DNA of 64,000 nt from UBA3206 sp964548855 (lineage in GTDB: Bacteria; Bacillota_I; Bacilli_A; Acholeplasmatales; Anaeroplasmataceae): assembly GCA_964548855.1 (NCBI GenBank), contig CAZJSR010000006.1:1-64000 (forward strand), read 5' to 3'. Under the pieces are notes generated by a model. The model saw only the letters and a program-made list of their open reading frames with translations, did not search any database and had not been told where the DNA came from. Position 1 is the first letter of the stretch, and every line of letters starts with the position of its first letter. The position numbers were made by a program, and so were the translations under genes. Positions 56,758 through 64,000 of the stretch are shown piece after piece.

Positions 56758-58123
56758 CAAATTCATTTTTTTTGTTGTCTGTTAAATTAACAACCCAATC
56801 TTTCTTTTTAACTAAAATAATACCTATTATTCCTTTGAATATATCTAAACTTCTTACAATTGAGTAAATCCATAATATATTTAAATTTGTCTTCATGGCT
56901 AAAATCCAAGAAATTGGAACATATAATATAATCATAAGTCCTGTATCTAAAAAGAACGTTTCTTTAGTTTTTCCGCCAACTCTTAATGTGAAATATGAAA
57001 GTACTGCCATAGTTTGACCAACTAAAAATACTGCATAAATTATAATTAATTGAGTTGCGAGTTCTTTTTGTTGTGGAGTAACTTCTTTAAAAATATAAGG
57101 GATCACAAACGATAAGGCACATAAAATTAATGTGCTAATTATTGACATATAAAATCCTAACATTAATAATTTTTTATTTTCATCTATAGCTTTATCAAAT
57201 TCGTTAGCCCCAAGTCTTGAACCAACCATTACACCTATTCCAACAGATAATCCTTGGATTAATATAAAGAATATGTTGCTGACGGTTGTGACTATTGAAA
57301 TACTTGATAATACTCCATCTCGCTGTGAAAATGCCATACTTTGTAGTACCATACCTACAGAATATCCAATTTCATTAATGAATAAAATCCAGCCAATTTT
57401 AGTTATATTTTTAAATAATTTCCACTCACATTTAAAGTTAACAAATGATTTTTTACAAAATGGAAATTTTTTAATAGATGAAATTAAAAATAATATTAAC
57501 ATCTCTACAGTTCTTGCTAATATAGTTGCGATTGCGGCTCCTACTACTCCTTTATTTAATACTGTAATAAATAAATAATTAAAAACAATATTACATGTTA
57601 TTGCACATAAAGATGAATAAAAAGTATATTTAGTTTCTCCAATTTCTCTTAATGAAGATGAATAATTCATTCCTATTGCATATGGAATATATGAAAACAA
57701 TACTACTTTTAGGTATTTTGTTCCTTCTGATAAAATTAAATCACATTCAGCATCTTTATAACAAAATAAATATACCATTTTATTTCCAAAGAAATATACA
57801 ATTGGAATAACAATTATTAATAATAAAGTAGAAACAATTAATTTATAACAAAATGACTGTTTAAGATGTTCATCATCACCACTTCCAAAGAATTGTTGAA
57901 TAAATATTCCAGCACCTTCAATTATTCCAAAAATCATCATATTGATAATATATGAAACCTCGTTTGCTGCGTATACTCCTGATACCGCAACATTTGATAC
58001 CGTACCAACCATAATATTATCAACGAAACTTACAAGGAATGTAATAAAAGCTGATAACATTACAGGGATACTAATCTTAAAGAATTTTCTTAAAAATGCT
58101 TTATCTTTAAAGCATTCAAACAT
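56747..58123 (-). CDS. MATE family efflux protein
   Basis: 458 residues, about 12 membrane helices. N-terminal ISIPVMLSAFITFLVSFVDNIMVG and IIEGAGIFIQQFFGSGD place it in the MATE family, but it is clearly different from the copy at 4.9-6.2 kb. It starts with ATG after TAGGTG and lies 8 bases after the DUF4250 gene, so the two are cotranscribed. Substrate unknown. Confidence 0.88.
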   Translation of the reverse strand: MFECFKDKAFLRKFFKISIPVMLSAFITFLVSFVDNIMVGTVSNVAVSGVYAANEVSYIINMMIFGIIEGAGIFIQQFFGSGDDEHLKQSFCYKLIVSTLLLIIVIPIVYFFGNKMVYLFCYKDAECDLILSEGTKYLKVVLFSYIPYAIGMNYSSSLREIGETKYTFYSSLCAITCNIVFNYLFITVLNKGVVGAAIATILARTVEMLILFLISSIKKFPFCKKSFVNFKCEWKLFKNITKIGWILFINEIGYSVGMVLQSMAFSQRDGVLSSISIVTTVSNIFFILIQGLSVGIGVMVGSRLGANEFDKAIDENKKLLMLGFYMSIISTLILCALSFVIPYIFKEVTPQQKELATQLIIIYAVFLVGQTMAVLSYFTLRVGGKTKETFFLDTGLMIILYVPISWILAMKTNLNILWIYSIVRSLDIFKGIIGIILVKKKDWVVNLTDNKKNEFENA

Positions 58124-58131
58124 ACTAACAC

Positions 58132-58308
58132 CTACTTTAAAATAAATTTATTAAGTTCAAGATTATAATAATATCCTATATCACTTAAAATTGACTTAAC
58201 TTGTTCTATATCATAATCTAAATCATCACATAAATCTTCAAGTGATGAATAAAAATCTCTTAGTTTTGTATTTATTATGGATAATAAAATATTTGGATCT
58301 TTAATCAT
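58132..58308 (-). CDS. DUF4250 family protein
   Basis: 58 residues starting MIKDPNILLSIINTKLRDFY, then SSLEDLCDDLDYD and a C-terminal IGYYYNLELNKFILK. This agrees with DUF4250, a small family common in gut Bacillota with no known function. GGAG stands 6 bases before the ATG. First gene of a two-gene unit with the MATE exporter. Confidence 0.85.
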   Translation of the reverse strand: MIKDPNILLSIINTKLRDFYSSLEDLCDDLDYDIEQVKSILSDIGYYYNLELNKFILK

Positions 58309-58320
58309 AAATTTCTCCTT

Positions 58321-58349
58321 AAAAAAATAGGAGGAATTATATCCTCCTA
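58321..58349 (-). terminator. Terminator of kduI
   Basis: TAGGAGGA / TCCTCCTA stem with a 6-base loop; seven T follow on the - strand. Confidence 0.85.
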
Positions 58350-58356
58350 AAAAATA

Positions 58357-59193
58357 TTATTTTAAATCAGAAGTTTTAAACCAATCTTGGTCATCATATT
58401 CTTGATTTTCTCCACACATTCCCCAAATGAATGTATAGTTCATTGTTGCAGCTGCACAGTGAATTGACCAAGAAGGTGATATAACTGCTTGTTCAGGAGC
58501 CATAATTATATGACGAGTCTCATCAGGACGTCCCATAATATGGAATACACGTTCAGTTTCAGGGAAGTCAAAATAGAAATAAACTTCCATTCTTCTTTCA
58601 TGTGTATGACATGGCATTGTATTCCAAGAAGACCCTGGAGCTAATTCAGTCATACCCATAGCTAATTGACAAGATTGACATACATCTTTATGAATATATT
58701 GATTAATTACACGTTTATTCATGTGTTCAACATCACCAAGTGGCTTATGATTAGCTTTTTCATAGTTAATATAAATAGTTGGGTAAGTTTTATGAGCTGG
58801 TGATGAATTTACATAGAACTTTGCTGGATTATTAGGATCAATTGATTCGAATACAATTTCTTTTGTTCCCATTCCAATATACATTCCATCTTTTGGTAAA
58901 ATTTCATATTCTTTACCATCTAATGTAACTTTACCTTTTCCACCAACGTTTATGAATCCCATTTCACGACGTTGTAAGAAATAATCAGCTCGTAATTCAT
59001 CGGCTGAATCTAAAACTACCGCTTTATTTACAGGCATAATTCCTCCTGCAATCATACGATCTTGGTGTGAATAAGTAAAAACAATTTCATCTGCTTCAAA
59101 AACAGTTTGAATTAAATAATGTTTTCTTAATTGTTCAGTATCATATTTTTTTGAATCTTCTGGATGATTCGCATATCTAACATCTAATTTCAT
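58357..59193 (-). CDS. kduI: 5-dehydro-4-deoxy-D-glucuronate isomerase
   Basis: 278 residues, exactly the E. coli length. Zinc ligands H196, H198, E203 (CHTHERRME) and H245 (SIHCAAA) fall at the same positions. It isomerises 5-keto-4-deoxyuronate from pectin or glycosaminoglycan lyases towards 2-keto-3-deoxygluconate. The start is ATG 59193 with GGAGG upstream; the in-frame start 15 bases earlier precedes that site. It has its own extended -10 (TGG-TATACT, 59223-59231) and its own terminator, but sits directly downstream of the eda operon. The following reductase (kduD) is not in the window. Confidence 0.95.
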   Translation of the reverse strand: MKLDVRYANHPEDSKKYDTEQLRKHYLIQTVFEADEIVFTYSHQDRMIAGGIMPVNKAVVLDSADELRADYFLQRREMGFINVGGKGKVTLDGKEYEILPKDGMYIGMGTKEIVFESIDPNNPAKFYVNSSPAHKTYPTIYINYEKANHKPLGDVEHMNKRVINQYIHKDVCQSCQLAMGMTELAPGSSWNTMPCHTHERRMEVYFYFDFPETERVFHIMGRPDETRHIIMAPEQAVISPSWSIHCAAATMNYTFIWGMCGENQEYDDQDWFKTSDLK

Positions 59194-59222
59194 TTTAATT
59201 TCCTCCATTTATGTTCTTAAAT

Positions 59223-59231
59223 AGTATACCA
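59223..59231 (-). promoter_or_regulatory. Extended -10 of kduI
   Basis: On the - strand TGG then TATACT, 29 bases before the start codon; no good -35. Confidence 0.4.
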
Positions 59232-59269
59232 TAAATTTATTAATTTTTATATATTTAAAAGCTTCTTAT

Positions 59270-59296
59270 AAAAAAAAGATGGCAAATAATGCCATC
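59270..59296 (-). terminator. Terminator of the eda-kdgK operon
   Basis: GATGGCA / TGCCATC stem, 5-base loop, eight T on the - strand. Confidence 0.85.
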
Positions 59297-59307
59297 CTTA
59301 AGTTTAA

Positions 59308-60354
59308 TTAACGAGATACACGTCCTGAAGCATCTCCACCAGCTAGTTTTTCAACTTCTTCAACAGAAACTAAGTTGTAATCTCCATTGATAGTGTGCTT
59401 TAATGCAGATGCAGCAACAGCGAATTCTAATGCTTCACCTTGAGTAGCCTTAGTCATCATACCATATACTAAACCACCAGCGAATGAATCTCCACCACCA
59501 ACACGGTCGATGATTGGATTGATATCATATCTCTTAGATTGATAGAATTCTTCTCCATCATAGATTAATGCTTTCCATCCGTTGTATGTAGCTGAGAAAG
59601 ATTCACGTAATGTAGATACAACATACTTAAATCCAAATTCTTTAGCCATAGCTTTGAAGATACCTTCATATCCTGAAGCATCAGTCTTTCCACCAGTTAC
59701 GTCAGCATCTGGCTTGAATCCTAAACAAAGTTCAGCATCTTCTTCATTTCCGATACAAACATCAACATACTTCATTAAAGGTTTCATAATAGAAATTGCC
59801 TTTTCAGAAGACCATAATTTTTTACGGAAGTTTAAGTCAACAGAAACGATAACATCATGTTTCTTAGCACATTTTAATGCAGCTTCTAATACTTCAGCTG
59901 AAGCATCTGAAATAGCAGGAGTAATTCCTGACCAGTGGAACCATGCAGCATCTGCAAATATTTCATCAAAATTGAAATCATTTACTGAAGCTTCAGCAAT
60001 AGCTGAATGAGCACGGTCATAAACTACTTGAGAAGCTCTCATTGAAGCTCCTGTTTCAGAGTAGTAAATACCAACTCTATCTCCTCCACGAGCGATTTTT
60101 GATGTATCAACACCATATCTTCTTAAAGAGTTAACTGCAGCTTGACCAATAGGGTTATTAGGTAACTTTGTTACGAAAGTTGCAGGAAGTCCATAGTTTG
60201 CGCATGAAACAGCAACGTTAGCTTCTCCTCCTCCGAAAATAATGTCAAATTGATTTGCTTGAACAAAACGAGTGTTAGCAGGTGTTGAAAGACGTAACAT
60301 GATTTCTCCCATAGTTACTACTTTCTTAGAATCTTTGATTACTAAATTTTTCAT
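59308..60354 (-). CDS. kdgK: 2-dehydro-3-deoxygluconate kinase, copy 1
   Basis: 348 residues, PfkB family. N-terminal TMGEIMLRLSTP, substrate loop FGGGEANVAVS and C-terminal DRVGGGDSFAGG (catalytic Asp) are intact. It phosphorylates KDG to KDPG. Its composition is visibly less AT-rich than the surrounding genes (many GCT/TTC/AAC codons), which may reflect high expression. It overlaps no neighbour; the YhcH gene ends 13 bases upstream. A paralogue (60.86-61.88 kb) with the same motifs lies on the other side of YhcH. Confidence 0.88.
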   Translation of the reverse strand: MKNLVIKDSKKVVTMGEIMLRLSTPANTRFVQANQFDIIFGGGEANVAVSCANYGLPATFVTKLPNNPIGQAAVNSLRRYGVDTSKIARGGDRVGIYYSETGASMRASQVVYDRAHSAIAEASVNDFNFDEIFADAAWFHWSGITPAISDASAEVLEAALKCAKKHDVIVSVDLNFRKKLWSSEKAISIMKPLMKYVDVCIGNEEDAELCLGFKPDADVTGGKTDASGYEGIFKAMAKEFGFKYVVSTLRESFSATYNGWKALIYDGEEFYQSKRYDINPIIDRVGGGDSFAGGLVYGMMTKATQGEALEFAVAASALKHTINGDYNLVSVEEVEKLAGGDASGRVSR

Positions 60355-60367
60355 ACTTTCTCCTTAA

Positions 60368-60844
60368 TTATTTTTCAATTTTAATTTTTATTACAGCTTT
60401 TTCAACTGTATTTCCATTTACGTCACACTTTGCTAAGTGCACGTCTTCAGTGTAAACTAATGCATATCCTTCTTCAAGAACGAACCATTGTGCATCCTTA
60501 ACTGAATCTACATCTCCACCGTTATATTTTGTAACATCCTTATCAGCATTATAAGGTGTAGTTACCTTAAGAGTTGGGTTAGAAATATCTGTATATGCAA
60601 AATATTCTTGTCCCTTTAAAACAACCTGTAAATCCATATAGTTTTCATGATTTTCAAAGAAAGTTTCTTCCTTTGGTTTTGCAACATATGAATCACGGTT
60701 TAATATAACATTGTCTCCATCAATAAAATATTTACCAGGAGCCATAGCTAAAACATCATTATTTAATAAATAATCAATAGCTGTATCAATATTCTTAGAA
60801 ATTCCTTTATATCTATGAATATCCTTTAATTTTCCAATAATCAT
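60368..60844 (-). CDS. YhcH/YjgK/YiaL family sugar protein
   Basis: 158 residues of the cupin-like YhcH/EbgC family: ENHENYMDLQVVLKGQEYFAYTDIS carries the conserved His/Asp/Gln pattern, and VLEEGYALVYTEDVHLAKC the C-terminal His and acidic residues. Related proteins are linked to sialic acid and uncommon sugar use, perhaps as anomerases or isomerases. Placement between two KDG kinases suggests a hexuronate-pathway intermediate as ligand (inference). Confidence 0.85.
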   Translation of the reverse strand: MIIGKLKDIHRYKGISKNIDTAIDYLLNNDVLAMAPGKYFIDGDNVILNRDSYVAKPKEETFFENHENYMDLQVVLKGQEYFAYTDISNPTLKVTTPYNADKDVTKYNGGDVDSVKDAQWFVLEEGYALVYTEDVHLAKCDVNGNTVEKAVIKIKIEK

Positions 60845-60855
60845 TTTATATTCTC

Positions 60856-61878
60856 CTATCTTTGTACTTCTGCAGTACCATTAGATGCCATAAATGTTTC
60901 AATATCTTCACAAGATAGTACACAAGCATCTCCATATATAGTATGTTTCAATACACTAGTATTTAAACCATAAGAAACCGCATATGTTGGATTTTTAAAA
61001 TCTTTTAATAATCCATGGATAACTCCAGATGCAAAAGCATCTCCTCCACCAATTCTATCATAGATATTAAATCTAATTGGATCAGAAATATAGTCTTCAT
61101 TCTTAGAGTAATAGTATCCTGCTAATGAATTTTCAGTAGCACTATAAACAACTCTATCTGTACCAAATACATATGTTACACCATATTTTTCCATCATCTT
61201 AGGGAATACATTTTTTCTCTTTTCATGCATAGAAGCATCTTTCTTATCTTCATCTAATTCTATTCCAAGAATAGTATTACAATCAAAGAAACTTGCAAAT
61301 ACAATGTCACAATATTTAATCATTTCACGATAAGCAGGAATAGCTTCTTCGATTGTCCATAATTTTGCACGATAATTGAAATCAAATGATACTTTTATTC
61401 CATGTTCTTTACAATATTTTGCACATTCAATTGCAAATACTTTTACTCTTTCATTTAATGCAAGAGAAATACCAGAAACATGGAACCAAGTTGCACCTTT
61501 AAATACTTCATCTAAATTAAACTCATCTAGTTGAATACGTGTTATTGCTGAATGTTTACGATTATAAATAACTTTACTAGGTCTTCCACCGAAACCAGTT
61601 TCAAGGAAGTATATACCCATAGTAGTTGAACCACGAACTATATAGTCAGTATTAACCCCATTAGAACGAAGATGAGCAATCGCACCATCTCCAAGTTGAT
61701 TAGGAGGTAGTTTTGACATAAAATATGTTTTATGTCCCATATGCGCTAAAGCAACTGCAACATTTGCTTCTCCACCACCATAATTAGCGATGTATGAATG
61801 AGTTTGATTGATTGTATAATTATCAGGTGTAGATAGTCTTAACATTATCTCACCAAAAGTTATAATTTTTTCTTCCAT
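60856..61878 (-). CDS. kdgK: 2-dehydro-3-deoxygluconate kinase, copy 2
   Basis: 340 residues, PfkB family, with ITFGEIMLRLSTP, YGGGEANVAVA and DRIGGGDAFASG. It is clearly diverged from copy 1 (for example the central region VFASFFDCNTILGI), so it may differ in substrate, such as KDG versus 2-keto-3-deoxygalactonate, or in regulation. It follows eda by 32 bases and precedes YhcH by 11. Confidence 0.87.
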   Translation of the reverse strand: MEEKIITFGEIMLRLSTPDNYTINQTHSYIANYGGGEANVAVALAHMGHKTYFMSKLPPNQLGDGAIAHLRSNGVNTDYIVRGSTTMGIYFLETGFGGRPSKVIYNRKHSAITRIQLDEFNLDEVFKGATWFHVSGISLALNERVKVFAIECAKYCKEHGIKVSFDFNYRAKLWTIEEAIPAYREMIKYCDIVFASFFDCNTILGIELDEDKKDASMHEKRKNVFPKMMEKYGVTYVFGTDRVVYSATENSLAGYYYSKNEDYISDPIRFNIYDRIGGGDAFASGVIHGLLKDFKNPTYAVSYGLNTSVLKHTIYGDACVLSCEDIETFMASNGTAEVQR

Positions 61879-61910
61879 AATTGCCTCCTTTAAGGCGGTA
61901 AATATTATTA

Positions 61911-62558
61911 CTAAGCAGCTTTAGCAGCTTGGTATTCAGCTATGAACTTCTTAGCTGTTTCAGTAACTAATTCAAAGTCACCTTTCTTCGCACCAGCAGT
62001 TAAACTTGAACCTGCAGATACAGCGATTACTCCAGCCTTAACCCAGTCTTTAATATTGTCAATATCAACACCACCAGATGGCATAACATTAGCATAAGGA
62101 ATAGGTCCTTTAATATCTTTAACAAATCTAGGTCCTAAAATATCTCCAGGGAATGCCTTAATTACATCACATCCAGCTTCCATAGCAGTAACAGCTTCCT
62201 TAATTGACATAATTCCAGGAATATATGGAACTTGATAACGATTTGCTAATTTCGCAACTTCTAAATTGAATGATGGCGCAACAATGAATTGTGCTCCTGC
62301 TTCAATTGCACCTTTACAAGTTTCAGGGTCTAAAACTGAACCAGCACCGATGATAACATCTTTACGATCAGCATATTTTTCAGTTAAGTCCTCGATAATT
62401 GTACGCGCTCTAGGTACTGTATAAGTTAATTCAATTGCTTTAACTCCACCTTCGATGCAAGCATCTGCTATTTTAATAGCTTCTTCTTTACTTTTTCCTC
62501 TAACTACAGCTACAACACCGATATTAGAGATTTGATTTAAAGCGTCAAATTTTTTCAT
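61911..62558 (-). CDS. eda: KDPG/KHG aldolase
   Basis: 215 residues, class I aldolase trimer subunit. VAVVRGKS (Arg), AIELTYTVP (catalytic Glu), and the Schiff-base Lys in CDVIKAFPGD are present, as is PSGGVD. It splits KDPG into pyruvate and glyceraldehyde 3-phosphate, completing uronate breakdown. First gene of the operon; an AGAGGA ribosome site and a consensus promoter stand upstream. Confidence 0.95.
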   Translation of the reverse strand: MKKFDALNQISNIGVVAVVRGKSKEEAIKIADACIEGGVKAIELTYTVPRARTIIEDLTEKYADRKDVIIGAGSVLDPETCKGAIEAGAQFIVAPSFNLEVAKLANRYQVPYIPGIMSIKEAVTAMEAGCDVIKAFPGDILGPRFVKDIKGPIPYANVMPSGGVDIDNIKDWVKAGVIAVSAGSSLTAGAKKGDFELVTETAKKFIAEYQAAKAA

Positions 62559-62599
62559 TTTTTTATATCCTCTTTCTAAAATAATTTGTTTACCTATTT

Positions 62600-62628
62600 A
62601 TTATAGAATTATTCGTATTTTTTGTCAA
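62600..62628 (-). promoter_or_regulatory. Consensus SigA promoter of the eda operon
   Basis: Read on the - strand: TTGACA (62628-62623), 17-base spacer, TATAAT (62605-62600). Both hexamers are perfect, so strong expression is expected unless repressed. I see no clear operator palindrome in the 193-base gap. Confidence 0.85.
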
Positions 62629-62724
62629 TTGTAATGTGCATTCTAAGTAATTATTAACAAAAAAAGGTAATTTATTTCTTTTTTTAAAAATAGAATGAAT
62701 AAAATATGATATTATTTATTTAAA

Positions 62725-62752
62725 TAAACAAAAAAACCACAAAATTGTGGTT
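62725..62752 (-). terminator. Terminator of obg
   Basis: AACCACAA / TTGTGGTT stem touching the stop codon, T7 on the - strand. Confidence 0.85.
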
Positions 62753-64000
62753 TAATCTCTAAATTCAAATTCGTAATCTAATACTCTAACTATGTCTCCA
62801 TCTTTACATCCAAGACGTCTTAGTTCATCATCTACACCAAAACTTCTAAGTTGTCTTGTAAATCTAATAACGGCAGATTCTTGATTTAAATTTGTCATCG
62901 CTAAAATTCTTTCAAGTGGTTTACCTACAACATTAAATACTCCATCAGTATCACGAACAATTTCGAATATTTTTTCTTCTTCTTTGAAAGTATATTCAAC
63001 AAAATCAGATTTTTCATCTTCTTCAATTAAACTAAATTGTTCTGTTACATCTAATAAATCAGCAATCTCATATACTAGTTTATCAGTATTCTCATGTGTA
63101 TAAGCGCTAATAGGAATAACTTTAGTATCAGGATATTTTTCTTTAAATCTTGATAAATTTTCCATAGCTCCATCTAAGTCCATTTTATTTGCAACAATAA
63201 TCATAGGTCGTTTACTTAAATTCATTTTATAAGATTTAAGTTCAGCATTAATAATTTCATAATCATCTAATGGATCTCTTCCTTCACTACCAGCCATATC
63301 AATAACATGTACAATAACGCGACATCTTTCGATATGCTTCAAAAATTGAAGCCCAAGCCCTAGTCCTTGACTAGCACCTTCAATTATTCCAGGTAAATCA
63401 GCCATAACAAAACTACGCTTAAAATCAGGTACACGAACCATTCCTAGATTTGGAACTAATGTTGTAAAGTGATATGCAGCTATCTTAGGTCTTGCAGCAC
63501 TTACAGCGCTAATTAAAGTAGATTTCCCAACACTAGGAAATCCAACAAGACCACAATCAGCTAAAACTTTTAATTCACAGCGAATAAATCTTTTAACACC
63601 TGGTTCACCTTTTTCGCTGAAATCAGGACATTTATTAATACCAGTTGCGAAGGCCATATTACCTCTACCACCTCTACCGCCAGCGGCAACGATGAATTTT
63701 TGACCATTTTTTGTTATATCACCAATTACTTGATTTGTATCGATATCATAAATAGTAGTACCTAGCGGTACATGAATATAACTATCTTCAGCCTTGGCAC
63801 CGAACATACCCTTATTCTTTCCATTTTCTCCATCTTTACCCTTAATAACTTTCATGTATTTAAGATCTAAAAGTGTTGATAGTCCTTCATCTCCAATAAA
63901 AATGATATCTCCACCTTTACCTCCTGAACCACCAAATGGTCCCCCTCTTTCAACCTTTAATTCACGACGATAAGCAACAATACCATTACCACCTTTACCA
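62752..64000 (-). CDS. obg: Obg/CgtA GTPase, 5' end outside window
   Basis: The frame is open to the right edge, so about 415 residues are visible and the first few are missing. The glycine-rich Obg fold comes first (GGPFGGSGGKGGDIIF, VPLGTTIYD, AAGGRGGRGN), then the G domain with GFPSVGKST, switch and DLPGIIEGAS, NKMD, then the C-terminal OCT domain (GVDDELRRLGCKDGDIVRV). It is a ribosome-assembly and stress GTPase. In Bacillus it follows rplU-ysxB-rpmA and spoIVFAB; here spoIVFAB-like genes are 26 kb away, so that ancestral cluster is split. Confidence 0.95.
   Translation of the reverse strand, partial: GKGGNGIVAYRRELKVERGGPFGGSGGKGGDIIFIGDEGLSTLLDLKYMKVIKGKDGENGKNKGMFGAKAEDSYIHVPLGTTIYDIDTNQVIGDITKNGQKFIVAAGGRGGRGNMAFATGINKCPDFSEKGEPGVKRFIRCELKVLADCGLVGFPSVGKSTLISAVSAARPKIAAYHFTTLVPNLGMVRVPDFKRSFVMADLPGIIEGASQGLGLGLQFLKHIERCRVIVHVIDMAGSEGRDPLDDYEIINAELKSYKMNLSKRPMIIVANKMDLDGAMENLSRFKEKYPDTKVIPISAYTHENTDKLVYEIADLLDVTEQFSLIEEDEKSDFVEYTFKEEEKIFEIVRDTDGVFNVVGKPLERILAMTNLNQESAVIRFTRQLRSFGVDDELRRLGCKDGDIVRVLDYEFEFRD

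Noticed and set aside
1..64000. Recoding of UGA as tryptophan
   Set aside because: Several genes end at UGA with correct overlaps (pssA/psd, recD2), and conserved tryptophans are UGG.
1..64000. CRISPR arrays, insertion sequences, prophage, tRNA or rRNA genes
   Set aside because: No regularly spaced repeats, transposase, phage genes or tRNA/rRNA sequences were recognised when reading the window.

Overview
The window is a very AT-rich, gene-dense stretch of a low-GC Gram-positive chromosome. UGA and UAA are both used as stops and tryptophan is UGG, so the code is standard rather than mycoplasmal. Gene content (T-box before alaS, ruvX/DUF1292/trmR cluster, murD, cotJ genes, a spoIVFA/spoIVFB-like pair, xerD-deoB, topoisomerase IV as parE-parC, YneF, YolD) points to Bacillota. 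A host-associated, possibly uncultured Bacilli/Erysipelotrichia/Mollicutes-related lineage would fit, but the exact placement is inference.

Layout. 0-4.9 kb: the 3' part of a large repeat-rich surface protein, then a frameshifted RNase III gene with two dsRNA-binding domains. 4.9-12.8 kb: MATE exporter, murD, DUF2188 protein, nadD-nadE, recD2. 12.8-17.5 kb: XRE regulator, T-box and alaS-ruvX-DUF1292-trmR. 17.5-21.9 kb: TetR regulator divergent from a three-gene ABC exporter. 21.9-28.8 kb: sugar isomerase, LysM amidase, Y-family polymerase with YolD partner, and a phospholipid cluster (flippase-like, pssA, psd, PAP2). 28.9-35.3 kb: one-carbon/methionine operon (metF, MetH activation protein, metH, luxS), YggS and NAD(P)HX repair. 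35.3-38.3 kb: radC with a spoIVFA/spoIVFB-like pair, then cotJC, a cotJA-cotJB fusion and a ferredoxin on the other strand. 38.4-45.5 kb: YneF, plsC, plsY, parE-parC. 46.0-48.8 kb: TGS-type nucleoside kinase and a protein resembling a degenerate Fic fold with a winged helix.

48.86-51.33 kb holds no convincing gene. It contains a near-perfect dif site (49391-49418), whose central 19 bases are identical to E. coli dif as I recall it. Gene direction switches across it: most genes to the left are on the + strand, and all genes from 51.3 kb to the end are on the - strand, so both sides read towards dif. I therefore read this as the replication terminus. A 117-base imperfect inverted repeat abuts dif, and further hairpins and short repeated boxes surround it. 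The genes that act on the terminus lie within about 9 kb on either side: topoisomerase IV to the left, XerD to the right.

51.3-56.7 kb (- strand): hemW-xerD-nucleoid protein-deoB-alcohol dehydrogenase operon. 56.7-58.3 kb: MATE exporter and DUF4250. 58.4-62.6 kb: a hexuronate catabolic block (kduI; eda-kdgK-YhcH-kdgK) behind a consensus promoter. 62.75 kb to the edge: obg, 5'-truncated by the window.

Many starts have no AGGAGG but a GGTGAT motif 3-4 bases before the start codon. This pairs with the inner part of the 16S 3' tail, and I used it to choose starts.
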